Assembly (NCBI GenBank): GCA_964474045.1
Contig: CAYYRC010000047.1
Span: forward strand, 1-5,296
DNA from: JACJWR01 sp964474045
GTDB lineage: Bacteria > Actinomycetota > Actinomycetes > S36-B12 > UBA10799
DNA length: 5,296 nucleotides
Direction of reading: 5' to 3'
The position numbers and the translations under genes are program-made. Every line of letters starts with the position of its first letter. The stretch's first letter is position 1. Shown here piece by piece: positions 5,296 to 5,296 of this stretch. Below the pieces are notes generated by a model. It worked only from the letters and a program-made list of their open reading frames with translations, did no database searches and was not told where the DNA came from.

Positions 5296-5296
5296 C

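Overview
The window is GC-rich DNA with strongly G/C-biased third codon positions. It carries four protein genes, all on the minus strand, and one tRNA gene on the plus strand at the right edge. GC content, the style of the surface repeats and the gene families point to a high-GC actinobacterium (Actinomycetota). The sequence does not allow a genus call.

Read in the direction of minus-strand transcription (right to left), the first gene (about 4753 to 3200) encodes an exported protein. It has a Sec signal peptide, three tandem ~110-residue repeats of the actinobacterial 'LDTR...AYPC' type, and a C-terminal lysozyme-like (SLT) transglycosylase domain. Six bases after its stop codon a PfkB/ribokinase-family sugar kinase begins (3193 to 2225), so the two are almost certainly co-transcribed. 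After 83 bases comes a small protein of the carboxymuconolactone decarboxylase (CMD)-like fold with no cysteine at all (2141 to 1788), followed by a strong GC-rich hairpin (1732-1770) that probably ends that transcript. A 347-bp non-coding stretch then leads to a patatin-like phospholipase (1440 to 49) with its own good ribosome binding site.

To the right of the first gene, about 320-450 bp have no convincing gene but are unusually rich in inverted repeats. The best is a perfect 14-bp palindrome with a 17-nt spacer (5052-5096). This stretch separates the minus-strand cluster from a tRNA-Ser(GCT) gene (5204-5295) running off the right edge.

A plausible reading is one cell-envelope/sugar transcription unit (lytic enzyme, kinase, possibly the CMD-like protein) and a separate lipid-hydrolase gene. 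No defence system, CRISPR array, transposase or riboswitch could be supported. The most unusual material is the architecture of the secreted protein and the hairpin cluster beside the tRNA.
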